DNA of 64,000 nucleotides, taken from contig NC_063188.1 of NCBI RefSeq assembly GCF_023159225.1, positions 29,695,626-29,759,625 on the forward strand, given 5' to 3'. Source of the DNA: Perognathus longimembris pacificus (lineage: Eukaryota > Chordata > Mammalia > Rodentia > Heteromyidae). Numbering within the stretch: the stretch's first letter is position 1; each line of letters begins with the position of its first letter. A program made the position numbers and the translations under genes. The notes under the pieces are model-generated. The model was not told the origin of the DNA, searched no databases, and saw only the letters and a list, made by a program, of their open reading frames with translations. Below, piece after piece: positions 1-11,882 of the stretch.

Positions 1-133
1 GGTATACACTTATAATTGTAGGTGTACGCGGTTGAGGCAGGAGAATCATGAGTTCTAGGTCATCATAAACTTGCCAAGAAGCCATTTTTGACAACTCAGG
101 AAGATCCTGTGTCAAAGCAAAGCTTTGAGAAGG

Positions 134-210
134 AGCTTGGGATAGTTCAGTGGTACAGTGCTTGCTTAGCACACACAAAGCCCAAGGTTCAATCCCAATA
201 CCACAAAATA
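134..210 (+). mobile_element. ID-like SINE monomer, old
   Basis: An A-box-like segment (GTTCAGTGGTACAGTGCTTG) and a B-box-like segment (GGTTCAATCCC) lie at tRNA-like spacing and are followed by A-rich DNA. This is the tRNA-Ala-derived ID layout without a second monomer. Diverged and probably inactive. Confidence 0.7.
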
Positions 211-284
211 TCCCAAAGCATGGCATACATAATTCAAGTATTTAAATGTTTAGTGTTATTTAAAACAAGTAGCTGACTGTCTTT

Positions 285-470
285 TCTAAAAACATTTTTT
301 ATTACCATACATTAGTTGTACATGAGAGAAGCATTGTGATATTTACATATGTCCATATAATCTACCCCCAACAAATTTTGCCCCACTATACCTCCCTATC
401 TTTCTTGACCAAATCAATTTTCTTTCTGTCCTTTAGATAATTTTAATTGGTTTATCTTCAAATTCACAGT
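285..470 (-). mobile_element. L1 3'UTR fragment, antisense
   Basis: The T-rich left end followed by TTATTACCATACATTAGTTG and a pyrimidine-rich stretch resembles the reverse complement of rodent L1 3' ends. The other L1 tails in this window, such as 17560-17760, are built alike. Assigned by layout rather than close identity. Confidence 0.5.
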
Positions 471-474
471 CTCT

Positions 475-1230
475 TTTCTCAGTAAAGTTTTGTGCAATTT
501 GTTTTTTCTGTTTTAAATATTCATTTGATTCTTTTATATACATTCATTTCCTGAGCTCAAACCTTTCATTTTTCCATTCATTTCAAAAGTCTCTACCCTT
601 ACATAAGTAAACACAGGAAGAGTGACTGTTTTACAGGTTTTAATAATTTCAATCTCTAGATTATCTCATTTAGTGTCAAGGTTTATTGATTTTTAACTTG
701 CGCTTCTTTTTGAGGCAGGGTCTCATGTACTGAATAAGTTAAACATTTTGTTCTTGACATTCTGAGTATAATATTTTGACATTGGAGGTCATTAAAGTCC
801 TCTGCTGAATAATACTTTGTTTTGCTTGTTTGTTTTAGCAGACAATCAATTCAGTTGAGTCAAAATTACAGGTTCTTTCTTTACTTCTGTGAACAGTGTT
901 TCTTAGTTTGATTTCAAAATCATTGCTATGCTATTTGAGCCTACCCCACATGTATACTCTTCAGGTCTTACTCAGTCTTGATCTTGCGCAGTAGCTTATA
1001 TCACATTTCAGTTTTCCAAGAATTTTTTTATGTTGGTTTGTGTCTCTAACATGTCAGCATAGCTTGGAGATAAGTCTAGAATCTGTGTATTCTTTACTAT
1101 CTGTAATCCCTCTATACACTCTGGCTCATCAATGTCCCTCTCAGGGTTCCTTTGGTTAAATACAGGAATTATTCTCCTGTGTTAGACTTCTGTGTTTTGT
1201 GCATTCAATTGGAAGCAAAAAAAAAAATAA
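475..1230 (-). mobile_element. Probable ancient L1M remnant, antisense
   Basis: T-rich sequence with phrases recalling antisense mammalian L1M (fragments such as CAATTTGTTTTTTCTG and TTCATTTGATTCTTTTATA). It ends near an A-rich stretch at 1218-1260. Strongly diverged, with no usable open frame. Could also be unrelated AT-rich DNA. Confidence 0.4.
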
Positions 1231-3240
1231 AGCAAGAAAGAGAAAGAGAAAAATATATTGATACATAACACATCAGGAACGCTTTTTCTGATTAATCTGT
1301 TAAGAAATAGGACTGGTTGCTATTTTTGAGCTGTAGAGTTCAGAGTTTCAAGTCCTTACTGTAATCTCTTTTGCAACTAGTGGTGATTTCAAGCAGGATC
1401 CAGAGAAATAACAAGACAAGAAGTAAAGATTGGCTTCACATTCTGCAGCCCCTTTTGTCAGATCTCTCGCTAGAAAGCAGGATTACTCAGGATTTGTGGC
1501 TGTCCATGCTCACTTTACAATTCTGAGAAAGTTGTTGCCCTTGAGACAAAGCCAAAACAAACAAAACAGAAACAAATAAACAATGAATGCATTACTTTAG
1601 TGGTCTTTCCTCAAGTTTTTCCTTCTCCCTTCAATCTGTCTGTTTATTTTCCACAGATTTTAGTAATTTTTGTATCTTGTATATAACTTTTAGTTGTACT
1701 TTATAGAGAAAATGGGCTGTAGCAAGGTTAGTCAGTCTTGCTCAGCAGCATAAATCTCAAATAATCTCTTTTGGCTGACAAAAAACAAATATGAAAATTT
1801 ATATAAGTGGCTAAAACCTTGTGTCTTTTTTCCAAGGACATATGAGTAATAAATAAAACAATGAGTAATTATGTAGATAAAAAATAAGTCAAGTCAAGCC
1901 ATATTAATACTGAAGTGGAATTACAGAAAAAAGTATTACTTATGACCTAGTAAACGTTGTTTTCACTAAAATGTGTAATTTATAATGCAACCATAGTAGT
2001 AATAACATAGTGTCTATATCTCTGAATATGTTATAAATTTAATGAAAAAACTGTCTAACATAATTACAGTAGAAATTTAATGCATCATAGCATTGAGCAT
2101 TTGGTAGTGGAAAATGGAAAATTATATAAAAATTTAAAATTTGGAAATTATTTCTTCTTGAAAATACTAGTGTTTGAACTGAGGTCATTGTGTTTGTTAA
2201 GCAGGTACTCTACTACTTGAGTCACACATCCAGTCTGAAAATTTAGAAATATTTATACATTTGAATTATTAGTATATCTAATAATGTACCTTAGAAAGGA
2301 ATACACATCCTTTCCCCAAATCTATTAGTAGCTCAATAAACTGATTGTCTTTTGATAGTGATGAGCTGATTACTTACAAATAAACTTTTTCTATTGGCTA
2401 ATTTAGGCTGCATGGATCTTATGATCTCTATCACAGATCTGCAACACTGCCATTGTAGTATGAGAGCATCCATAAATAACAGAGTTATAACAAATAGGCA
2501 TAGATTCATTCCAATGCAATGTAATTTATAAAGAATAGGCTGGGAGACAGATTTAATTGTCAAGCTGTGTAATGAAATAGAAATTGGTCAACAAGTTTTA
2601 ATCATCGAATGTTATGTAAGCTGGGCACTGGTGACACAGTTGCCAGTCCAGGTAAATGAACTGGTGAGACTCTAATATCCAATGTTGCTTTTGAGAAGAT
2701 TTGAGATCACAAATTTCTCCTCCAAAATAATGGCATCAGCAAATCAACTACTTTGGACAATGATTCATGTAAAATCAATGTTACTGAATCCAGTGGTATC
2801 TAATGTAGACATAAAAAGAAGTTGGAATCAAATTGGAAATGAAATGGTAACATTTTAAAGGAAAGAATGAGCATAAATTATTTTGTAGAATATAAAAGGA
2901 TATAGAAGTATTTAAGTTGATTTTTTTCACAATAGTGATGATATAGTTGTACGAAGAGGTTACAATTCTGTAGGTTGTTATGACTGCAGAGCTTCTTGGT
3001 CAATGTCATACCTTAACTCGTTCTCCCTAATTTCCCCTCTTCTGCCCCTAAACTTAAGTTATGTAGTTCAATGTTTACATAATGTACATTGGCTGTAACA
3101 AATGCATTTGCTCACCCTTCCAACTTCCATTCATTATAATTGTTTAATTAAACTTTTTGTTAGCTATGAAATTCAACAACATAACACGTATTAGCATGTG
3201 CAGGCTGTGTGTGTTCTAGCACCACAGTCTATAAATAAAC
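1231..3240. other. AT-rich unique DNA, no feature recognised
   Basis: I see no gene, RNA or well-preserved repeat here. A weak tRNA/SINE-like trace on the minus strand at about 2170-2240 (CTCTACTACTTGAGTCAC) may be a decayed Geo-type monomer. Open frames are short and without recognisable domains. Confidence 0.5.
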
Positions 3241-3710
3241 AAACTAATTAATTAATTAATGAAAATAAATCTTGTGAATTTTTGTTGAGTTATAATTTAT
3301 AAATAATACAATGCCCAAATATGAATGAGAATGTATCTAGTCGCATAAGTATCAGCATTACAATCAATATTCAAAACAATTTACATCACTTTTGTTCCTT
3401 TCCTAAATCTTAGATACCCTCAAGTGCTAATCTGCTGTCACTGTAATTTTACCTTCCATAAACTTTGCATAAACAGAACAGTAAAGCATGCAATCTTCTG
3501 TGTTCAGCTTTTTTTCTCTTAACATAATGCTTTTGAGAATCATGATTTTTGTTGTGTATGACTTCGCTCATCTTTATTCCTGGGTGTTTATCCATTTTCT
3601 GGATTACCACAATTTGCTTAGCTATATGCACACTGCAGGACATTTGGTTTGGCTCCAGGATTAACTATTATAAATAAATTCTCATAAACATTTGAGTGTA
3701 TATCTCCTTG
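3240..3710 (-). mobile_element. Old L1 (L1M-type) fragment, antisense
   Basis: The order of segments matches antisense mammalian L1: an ATAAACAGAACAGTAAAGC-type stretch, then CTTAACATAATGCTTTTGAG, a TTTATTCCTGGGTGTTTATC segment and a final TAAATAAATTCTCATAAACA block. The layout recurs at 14110-14560. The coding potential is gone. Confidence 0.6.
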
Positions 3711-4034
3711 TGAAAAAAAATGCCTTTAATTCTCCATACAAAAGTTTATATCTAGCAGAAGTTTGTGCAGAGGTGCCTAAACATATTAAGAGGTGTAGAG
3801 TAGAGAAGTTCATCATTACAAACAGGAAAAAATTAAAAAGAACAGGGATCTGGTCATCAACAGAATCATTTGCCATAGGGAAGATCTGAGAAGATGACAG
3901 TTGGAAATGTCTCCACACAAAACTGTTATTATAACATTGGACCCTTGGAGGAAAAAACTTGAGCACAATTCTAAGATGAAGAAACAGGTTTTAATCAGTA
4001 CAAGTAAGCAGTAATGAATGCAAACAGTAAGTTT

Positions 4035-4545
4035 AGTCTACCATCTCTAGGATAGTCATAGCAGAAGATCACAATAGCTCAATAGCTATGCCTATATGAA
4101 CACATAAGATGATGCTAAGTGAAATGAACTTCAAGTTATGGAAACAAGTGGTATATCATTGTTGTAGTTATTTTCAACATGCCATAAGAAACTGTACCTT
4201 TTTCCTTCTCTCCTATTCCCTTCCTGTAGTTTTATCCTTGCTATTACTGTAACTGTACCCCCAGATACTGTATATACGTGCATTGGAACTAAGGAAGGGA
4301 AAGGGAATACCAAAATCTAGAGACAAAGGATAAAAAGACAAACTATTGCAATGGCGATACTTATAAAACCAATTGGTGTTAACCAACTATACATCTCGTG
4401 GCAGGGAGGGAAGTGGGGAGCAGGGAGATGGGGGAAAATGAGGAAGGAGATAACAAGTTGAATAAGAAATGTACTTGCTTTACATATGAAACTGTAATCC
4501 CTCTTTACTTCACTTTGACAATGAAGAAGAAAGGAATAAAGTGCT
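4035..4545 (+). mobile_element. 5'-truncated L1 3'UTR, sense
   Basis: It holds the characteristic 3'UTR order of this genome's L1: AGAAGATCACAATAGCTCAA, AGATGATGCTAAGTGAAAT, a GGAAGGGAAAGGGAATACC block, the purine-rich GGGAGGGAAGTGGGGAGCAG stretch, then AACTGTAATCCCTCTTTACT and an A-rich end. The same segments occur inverted at 25874-26150, which makes this copy the key for reading the twin-primed element there. Confidence 0.8.
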
Positions 4546-6054
4546 GACAGTAAAGCATGTGGGAGAGAACTGAAATGACAACTTCAAAAGATACTCAATT
4601 TCAAGGAGGAGTGTGGCAGATTCTCTAGGAGACTGATATTACTTGTAGGAAGGGAAAAGATGGATGTTATAGGGAAAGTATCATTGAGGTAACCAGGTGT
4701 CACAGAACCAGGGAGTTTGGAAGGTTCAGAAACATGTTACATCTGCCCTGAAAAAAAAAGTGTTTTCCAGATCAAAGACAAGATTATAAATGATTATATA
4801 TTGCTGGAAAGAGGATTTGACAATACAAATCTACATAAAGGGTAAACCAGAGGGTCAAGGAGCTTGTAGCCGATGACCTCAATCTTATTCAAAGAAGTAA
4901 GCATATTTAGAGCTAAGATACTACAGATAATATAAAGTTTGGCCACCTAACATAAGGAAATTTCACAAAATGTCAAGAAGATATGGAATAACTGGTAAGC
5001 AAAGGGCAAAATCCAGCTGAAGTTCAATAATCCAAATTTATTGTGAACTTGTCTTTGTGGTTTTGTCACTTAAAAAATACTTCAAAGCCTAGCAGTAAAA
5101 GCTGAATAGAATGACAGGAAGTTGCTTCCCTGGGTATGAACTTTATAGGTTTAACAAAAGCTCAAAGAAATAAAGGATTATTTGATTTAATGAGGAGATA
5201 TCATTGGTTCCAGCATTGTTGGGAAGTAAGTAAAGAGAGCGAAAGGAAAATTTCACTGGGACAGCTAAAGAGACAGGAGATTATTTGGGGGAGGAGGGGA
5301 GGAGTAGGAAAAGATCATTCAATAGGTATATAATAGATGAAGGAAAGATGTTATAGAGTAGTGGCTGGTTCTTAGAAGTGACTTCCTAAGAAAACAGTCA
5401 AACTAACTGAATAAGGAACTTGTTGGTGAGCAGTCTTACTGGAAATTGAATTACCATTAAAAGATAAAGCACTGAAAGATACAATGTAAGAAGAAACTGA
5501 TGATAAGCTTAGGATCTATTAAGACAGGTTTATTGCTTTTTTACAGCACAGATTGCATCCAGTAAAACTGAGGCTCTATCACTAGTACCACATCAAATCA
5601 GGGAGCAGAGACAAACAATTGCCTTTGATTGTGTATTTCTTCTCTTCGTAATCCATTTATCAGTTTTAGTGCATGCTGCTGCCATGCTTACCCTTTTAGT
5701 TGCTACCACAGTCTTAAAACAGTTGTTGCAGAGTACCTTTCAACCGTCTGTCACTTTTCCCAAGTGTACACTTGCAACTTAAATAGAAAAGATATAATTT
5801 CCTACAACTTGGCTAGAGTAATGCCATTATTATAAACAACAAAAGACATACTATTGCTGATGACAGCAAAAACAAAAGCACAAGCACACAGTAATAGGGA
5901 GTATTGAATGGGAGCTTACAAACAAAAAGTCCAATCCCTATTTAATGTAAAAGATATGAGCATATCAATTACTTATTATGATTAACACTGGAGAGTGAAT
6001 GGAAGAGAAGCAAGAGACATTAATGCTGTATTTATTTATTCACTTACCTTAGAT
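4546..6054. other. Unique DNA, no feature recognised
   Basis: No convincing gene or repeat. The frames at 5136-5333 and 5629-5835 lack domains and codon bias and look like chance openings. Confidence 0.5.
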
Positions 6055-6170
6055 TTTTGAGGCAGAATTCTGTTTTATTACCCAGGTTTTCCTGGAACTC
6101 TTTAGGTAGATCAGACTGGCTCAATTTCACAATTCTGGGATTACAGCTTTGAACCATCATGTTGGCCACT
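6055..6170 (-). mobile_element. B1-like SINE, antisense
   Basis: The reverse strand reads as a 7SL-derived B1 monomer: on the plus strand GAGGCAGAATTCTGTTTTAT is followed by CTGGAACTC and CTGGGATTACAGCTTTGAAC, the usual antisense B1/Alu order. Diverged. Confidence 0.7.
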
Positions 6171-6322
6171 TTATTGCTTTATGTTCTTGTAATGTTTATG
6201 CATAATATCTGATCATTTATTTTGAAGTTCAAAAAGAGAATAATGGAAGGAAATACAGGAAGAGGACTACTATCTCTGCAATTTCAGACCATATATTTAA
6301 CCTATCAAAACTAATCATGCCA

Positions 6323-6530
6323 GGCTGGGGATATAGCCTAGTGGCAAGAGTGCCTGCCTTGGATACACGAGGCCCTAGGTTCGATTCCCCAGCACCACAT
6401 ATACAGAAAACGGCCAGAAGTGGCGCTGTGGCTCAAGTGGCAGAGTGCTAGCCTTGAGCAGGAAGAAGCCAGGGACCAGTGCTCAGGCCCTGAGTTCAAG
6501 GCCCAGGACTGGCCAAAAAAAAAAAAAAAA
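6323..6530 (+). mobile_element. IDL-Geo dimeric SINE, sense
   Basis: Left ID-like monomer (GGCTGGGGATATAGCCTAGT, B box GGTTCGATTCC) joined to the Geo monomer (GCTGTGGCTCAAGTGGCAGA, B box GAGTTCAAGGCCC) and a 20-nt A tail (6515-6534). A perfect 16-bp target duplication, AAAACTAATCATGCCA, lies at 6307-6322 and 6531-6546, its first A run overlapping the tail. Most of the element forms the outer part of the left arm of the inverted repeat. The perfect duplication suggests a young insertion. Confidence 0.93.
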
Positions 6531-6996
6531 AAAACTAATCATGCCAATTGTTGAATGAGAATATTAAGAACTGCTATGCCTGTCTGTTCAGTCAGCAATG
6601 TCCGAGTATGTTGTCTTAAGGTCTGAGGAAGCCCTAGAGCCCTTGCTACAGCTCACTCTTTATGACAGAAAAATGGACAAAGAACAGATAATGCAAGGGC
6701 TCTAGGGCTTCCTCAGACCTTAAGACAACATACTCGGACATTGCTGACTGAACAGACAGGCATAGCAGTTCTTAATATTCTCATTCAACAATTGGCATGA
6801 TTAGTTTTTTTTTTTTTGGCCAGTCCTGGGCCTTGAACTCAGGGCCTGAGCACTGGTCCCTGGCTTCTTCCTGCTCAAGGCTAGCACTCTGCCACTTGAG
6901 CCACAGCGCCACTTCTGGCCGTTTTCTGTATATGTGGTGCTGGGGAATCGAACCTAGGGCCTCGTGTATCCAAGGCAGGCACTCTTGCCACTAGGC
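6336..6996. repeat. Large inverted repeat (palindrome), ~300-bp arms
   Basis: Positions 6336-6646 are the reverse complement of 6693-6996, separated by a 46-bp spacer (6647-6692). I found no mismatch by eye. The only length difference is the homopolymer (20 A on the left, 13 T on the right), which fully accounts for 311 versus 304 bases. Each arm carries most of an IDL-Geo SINE, its target duplication and about 110 bp of unique flank. The right SINE stops abruptly in its A-box region at 6996, so the duplication happened after the SINE inserted. Confidence 0.92.
6808..6996 (-). mobile_element. IDL-Geo SINE, antisense, truncated duplicate
   Basis: Reverse complement of the 6323-6530 copy, lacking the first ~13 nt of the left monomer. 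It is a by-product of the inverted duplication, because its flank (TGGCATGATTAGTTTT) is the mirrored target duplication of the left copy. Confidence 0.9.
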
Positions 6997-7700
6997 AACC
7001 CAGTTACCTTATCATTCAGTAATAAAAGATCATTAAAAGTATTTTTTTTTCAATATTGCAGAAACATTTAATGACTACTTTGGGAAATCAGTTTACAACA
7101 TACTACAGTGTGACAATGTATTTTTTTCAGGATATTGGGGGTGGGGGAATCTCTACCTAGAAATCTTTAGATGCAGAAAACATACAGCACCAGCTATTGA
7201 TAACTATGGATCAAAAGAAATCTGTTAAATAAAATATTTTAAAACAAAAGATGTTTTTAGCAATAAATTAATTTCTCTCATTTATAAGAGTTCATATATT
7301 GCTTTTCTAAATTAGAAATGTACCTTGATTTTTTATGATAAGTGTTATTAACCAAAAGACAAAGAGAAAAGAGTGATGGGAGTTGCTACCTTAGACAAGA
7401 GGTTCACAAAAGTATTCCCTAGGAGATAATAGTTCAGTAGAAAACTGAATGAAGTAAGAAAATAAAGGTAACTTCTCAAGCATAGGTTCTTCAATGGCTC
7501 CTAAGTGATTATAATATTGAATCAACTATATTTCAGTTAATATATTTGTGTACACTTGCATACTATCCAAACTATCCAATGTATATCTAAATGTGTAACT
7601 AAGATTTATGCCAATGGCCTATGGAAACCTCTCCAATGGCTTCCCAGTACATTAAAAAAAATCCATTGTTCTCTGTTCTAGACACACTGGGCTCCTCATC
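6997..7700. other. AT-rich unique DNA, no feature recognised
   Basis: No gene or repeat recognised. The sequence right of 6996 shows no further mirror symmetry with the left flank. Confidence 0.5.
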
Positions 7701-7840
7701 ATCAATGGATGGGTAGGGAAGGGCTGGGTGAGAATGTTGAAAGGGGTGACATTGATCAAGATATATTTTATTCATAAACTACTTTGTTAAATGGCAGCTC
7801 CTTTGTGCAACTAAGGACAATTTTTTTAAAAAGTCACATC
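7700..7840 (+). mobile_element. L1 3'-end fragment of a second L1 lineage
   Basis: The segments GAATGTTGAAAGGGGTGACA, TTGATCAAGATATATTTTAT and AACTACTTTGTTAAATGGCA reappear as reverse complement at about 14625-14740. Two copies in opposite orientation show this is a dispersed repeat. Assignment to an L1 3'UTR is from its T/A-rich end and style. Confidence 0.5.
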
Positions 7841-8790
7841 TTCTCTAGCATGTAGAATAGACTATAGTAAGATGACAGTGAAAACATTTAGGATCCATCT
7901 GCCATAGTTCATCAGAAATTTAATAGTGTCATGGATTATAGTGGCTAAAGCAGAGATGATGAATTGTCAGATTTGAGATCTATTTTAAAATGTATGTCTG
8001 AATGGATTAGCTGAAGGACTTGATTTAGATTGTGGACATAAGAGAAAAATCAAAAGATTTTTTAAAAGTTTTTTTAGTCTATTTTTAGTTTTAGTTTGGG
8101 GGAAATAACAAAGTCTGAGAAGTGGGGAAGCAAAAGACATACTGCTTTCACACTGAGGATGCTGGCATCCATTTGTGATCCCAGTCCTCAAGAGAAAGGA
8201 TTGTAAGTAAAAGGTCAGCCTGGAATACACAGAGTATCTCTCTGTCTCTCTCTTTTTCTCTGTGTCTTTTCCTTTCTTTCTCTGTTCACTCTCTCCTCAG
8301 TTTGAGACAAGTTAAGTATGAAATGTTAATTTGATAGCCTAGTGGATAGGGAAAGAGAGGAAAGATGCATTTTGGGAAAAACAATTCATTGAAAGGGTTG
8401 ACCTAGAGATACAAATTTGAGAGTCATGGGACCACTTGAAATGACATAGAAAGCCATGACAAGGAAAAGTTCTGAGGATTGAGCAGTGGGACATTCAACA
8501 TCATTTGAAGATTTGGAAGAGGAAGAGGCTTCAACAAAGGAAAGGGAACTAGTCATTGAGGTAAATGGAAAAACAAAAACATAATAGTATCCAAGAGTCA
8601 AATGACTTCACAGTGTTTTACCATATTACTGATTAGGCATTCAAATTCCTGAAATTGCTTATACTGGTTAACTCATCTCTACCAATTTATTCAGAAATAT
8701 TTATATATCTCTAGAAAGATATCACCCCAAGAATGTTCATTAGATTGATGGTATTATTGGTGTAATTATAAACTACTCAAAATGTAAACA
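7841..8790. other. Unique DNA with a CT-rich patch
   Basis: No gene recognised. A pyrimidine-rich simple tract (TCTCTCTGTCTCTCTCTTTT style) lies at about 8236-8295. The minus frames at 7985-8230 and 8386-8601 show no domain. Confidence 0.5.
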
Positions 8791-8799
8791 CAGAATTTT

Positions 8800-9540
8800 T
8801 GTAAAAGAAATCTCAGTTTCAAAGAGTTACTGTAAAATCCAATTAACATTTTGACTAAGGACTAGAAAATCTATTTCTCCAAAGAATACACACAGTTGGT
8901 CAACAAGTATACATAATCAACATCAAGGGGATAAATATTAAAGACCACAATAAAATATCAGACTTATAATAGCTACTATTATTTTAAAAGAGAATAATTG
9001 TTGACAAGACATTAAAGTCAGAACTTTTTATCTTGTTTGTGGGAATATAAAGTGGTACAACTATGGAAAACAGTATGAAGGTTCTTGAAAAACATTGAAA
9101 ATAAGAATGTTATATAGTCCAGCAATCCCATTTGTTGGTGTTTATCCCAAATAATTAAGCTGAGAATCTTGAATATGAACAATCCCATTTAATTGTCATT
9201 CGACCTGCAATAGCTAAAATGTAACAAACAATATATCTATCAACAGACACTCAATAAAGTAATGGACTATTATTATTCAGCCTTTAAAAAGTAAGGAAAT
9301 TCTTCAATATGGAATATTTTGGATGAACTTTTTGGACAGTGGAAGGACAACTAAAGCAATCACTGACGTTTCACAGAAAAAAAAACCTTTCATTATTCTA
9401 CTGATATGAGGATGTACACAAGCAAAGAACAGAATGATGATTCTCAGCATCTATGGGGAAGAAGAAACTGGGTGTTGATAGTTGATGATTGAAATTTCAA
9501 GATGAGTAAGTTCTAGCTCTCTGCCAGCAGGCATTATGCC
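8800..9540 (+). mobile_element. Old L1 fragment (ORF2 3' part), sense
   Basis: Degenerate L1 ORF2 order: a CTATTTCTCCAAAGAATACA block, then GTGGTACAACTATGGAAAAC, CAGCAATCCCATTTGTTGGT, and TGGACTATTATTATTCAGCC (the conserved 'EYY'-region coding block). All frames are broken. An old mammalian L1 unrelated to the young copy at 43.5 kb. Confidence 0.75.
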
Positions 9541-10396
9541 TATAGATAACAATAATGTAGTCTGTAGACATTTAAAAATGTGTTAAGAGGACAGAATTTA
9601 TTTTAAGTACATTTGCAATAGTAAAATAAAAAATAACAGTGTTTGGGATTCTTGTAGTATGTATGGAAAAAACATGTCTAATATGTAAACTTTATCATGG
9701 ATATAAATATAGTGTGTATAAACAAATATATAAATATACGTGTGTGTTTGCAAAGGTTCACTATGCATATTTCATACATATACATGTATGTATGCATGCA
9801 TGTATACATATAGGATGTGATAACATTTCTGGTCGCTGACAGCCACTGAGTCTCTTTGACCATGTCCCTCACAAACAAAAGAATATGTTATTCATATTTT
9901 TGGTATCAGTTCCATAGAAAGTGCCTGTGGCCTGACTCCCATGGATGGGTTGATATTCACTGTCTTCAGGCCATGTTGTGTGTCTGCAGTAAGCAGATGC
10001 TACTATACATGGTGATGCTAACTAATAGTGCATTCCTGAGAGTTTATAGCAGTCAAAGGATGTTGATACTTTATATCTACCTCTGTTGCCATTTGATTTC
10101 TGTAAATGACACAGAAACAGTTCAGTTTGGTGGGGATGGAGGAGAAGCTGTGGATAAGGAGAAGCTGTGATCGTTGCAGCCTTGAGGCCTGTGTGGATTG
10201 ATGAAATTCCCTTCCCTTCCTGAAGGAAACAATGACATTTGGTTCATATTAGAAAGCTTTCAGGATGCCAGCCTTGTCCCACAGGTGTGACTTGAGTGAA
10301 TCCCTGTAGTTGAAATTCATTTGGCTTCAAGATTGTATTCAGGTTCATTCTTGAGCAGTTTTTTCAGGATCTGGCCATCTCTGATGACAAGAAAAT
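9541..10396. other. Unique DNA, no gene recognised
   Basis: Contains an imperfect ATGT/CATA-type tract at about 9720-9815. The 104-codon plus frame from 9856 has no recognisable domain. Confidence 0.45.
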
Positions 10397-10745
10397 GGTA
10401 CCTGTGTCAGTTTTCTATCACTGGGACAAAAATGCCTGAAAAATTCATCCCATAAGCTGTAAGATTTTTTGTCACACAATGACAAAGGTTTTGGTTCTCT
10501 GTTGTTCTGATGCCTGTGGTAAAGTGGAACATCATAGTGTGGAAGCACATAATGGAAACAAAAGCTGTCATCTTATGGTAGCCAGGAAGCAGACATTTTA
10601 AAAAAGAGCCATCATCCCAATATCTTATTCAAGAGTATGTATGCAATGACCTAGCCTCCTTCCACTAGGGTCCACCTCTTAAAAGTAAAAAACATATGGG
10701 AGTCATGCCACTGTGATATACTCATGCCCTGGGGCTGTCTTTTCT
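10397..10745 (+). mobile_element. ERVL-MaLR-type LTR remnant
   Basis: Begins TGTGTCAGTTTTCTATCACT and contains GGTAGCCAGGAAGCAGACAT, AATGACCTAGCCTCCTTCCA and TAGGGTCCACCTC. These are hallmark blocks of the MaLR/MST-type LTR family in their expected order. Decayed. No target duplication located. Confidence 0.65.
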
Positions 10746-11002
10746 ATCAGGTCTAGAAAAAAAGAGAGAGAACAATAAGTTTCAGCCTTATAACTAAACA
10801 AAACAACAAAAATTTCACCATGCTAAATCACCTTCAGTTCCATGCTGAGAACAGGGCCTGCATTGAGCAGTTCACTGTGGAGACCTGTGGCTGGAAGGAT
10901 ATAGTTAAAGAAGTGACTGATGGATTCAACTTGGTGGTTTTCAGTTTTTCTGCTCTCCACGTGTCATACTTCATCTTTGTTTCTCTTTCCAGATGTACTT
11001 AC

Positions 11003-11320
11003 TCTCCCAGGATCCTCAGTTTTGAGCAACAGCTTCTTGTGGTCAGTGGGTCATCTTTCAAAACTGTGCAGGACATATGGGATTGTCCTAGAGTCTGGAT
11101 CATTATGAACAAAAACACCATGTCTTCTGACTAATTCAATGAGGCTGGCCACCAACATGGGATTATCTATGTAGTATATAAGAAGCAAGACCACAAGCCC
11201 TAAGGACAAGGCCCAAAGTATATAAATCTGTTTGTGGGGACCACAAACTTCTATCTCCATTAGAAATCAGCATTGGCATTCAACAGTACAGGTGAAGGAG
11301 GTTGTAGAAGTCAGCATTTT
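11003..11320 (-). pseudogene. Exon-like segment with two in-frame stops, identity unknown
   Basis: On the minus strand an acceptor-like TTCTTCCTAG ends at 11321 and a donor-like GTAAGT begins at 11002. They enclose 318 nt, exactly 106 codons. The frame contains two TGA stops (11267-11269, 11051-11053) and between them 69 codons with one hydrophobic stretch (ILWALSLGLVVLLLIYY) that could span a membrane, followed by a more polar part (HNDPDSRTIPYVLHSFE). I do not recognise the family. It could be a decayed gene exon, part of an endogenous element near the MaLR LTR, or chance. No partner exon identified. Confidence 0.25.
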
Positions 11321-11882
11321 CTAGGAAGAAGTGAGATAAACACCAGTATCAATGAATGAGACTGTGGGAATGTGTGGGGTACAGGGAAGCCTCATTTGTT
11401 TCCTCTAGTCTATTTCAGTGACAATAACCCTTCTCACCTATCGATGAGGTGATAAGAAGACAATGAAACAATAAAGAAAGAAACCAATCTGTTCTACCCC
11501 TCCAATCTTTTGCCTCCACCCACATGATACCTGCACAAATGGATCTTAAGACTTGAAAGGTCTAGGCTAATGTAAACAGCCCATTTTCATGTGGCCTTCT
11601 GGACTCTTTGAAACTATGTTTATTCAGCCTATAAGGCAGAACCCATGCTTACCCAATAAGAAATCTAAGCCTCTGTTTCCTGTTATCAAGGGATGCCATT
11701 GACCTACCTGTGCAAATACGAGCTCCCCAGGCATGGCAAGTGGAGGGAAGACTGTCAGCTGTTGCTTGCTGCCTGCACAGGGCACCTCCTCTTTCCATGA
11801 CTTTTACAGAAATGAGATTGAACTTGTCTTTTGACCCAAACAATCATCAGGAGCTCTAAAGCTTCCCTTTTCCAAGTGGATT
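11321..11882. other. Unclassified DNA between LTR remnant and SINE
   Basis: No convincing gene. A minus frame at 11649-11843 is open but has no domain. A GTAGGT donor-like site follows GCACAG on the minus strand near 11705. Confidence 0.4.

Noticed and set aside
6423..6515. tRNA-like gene (A and B boxes) at each IDL-Geo, ID or Geo copy
   Set aside because: The boxes are those of tRNA-derived SINEs. The flanks do not fold as a cloverleaf, and the copies have A tails and target duplications.
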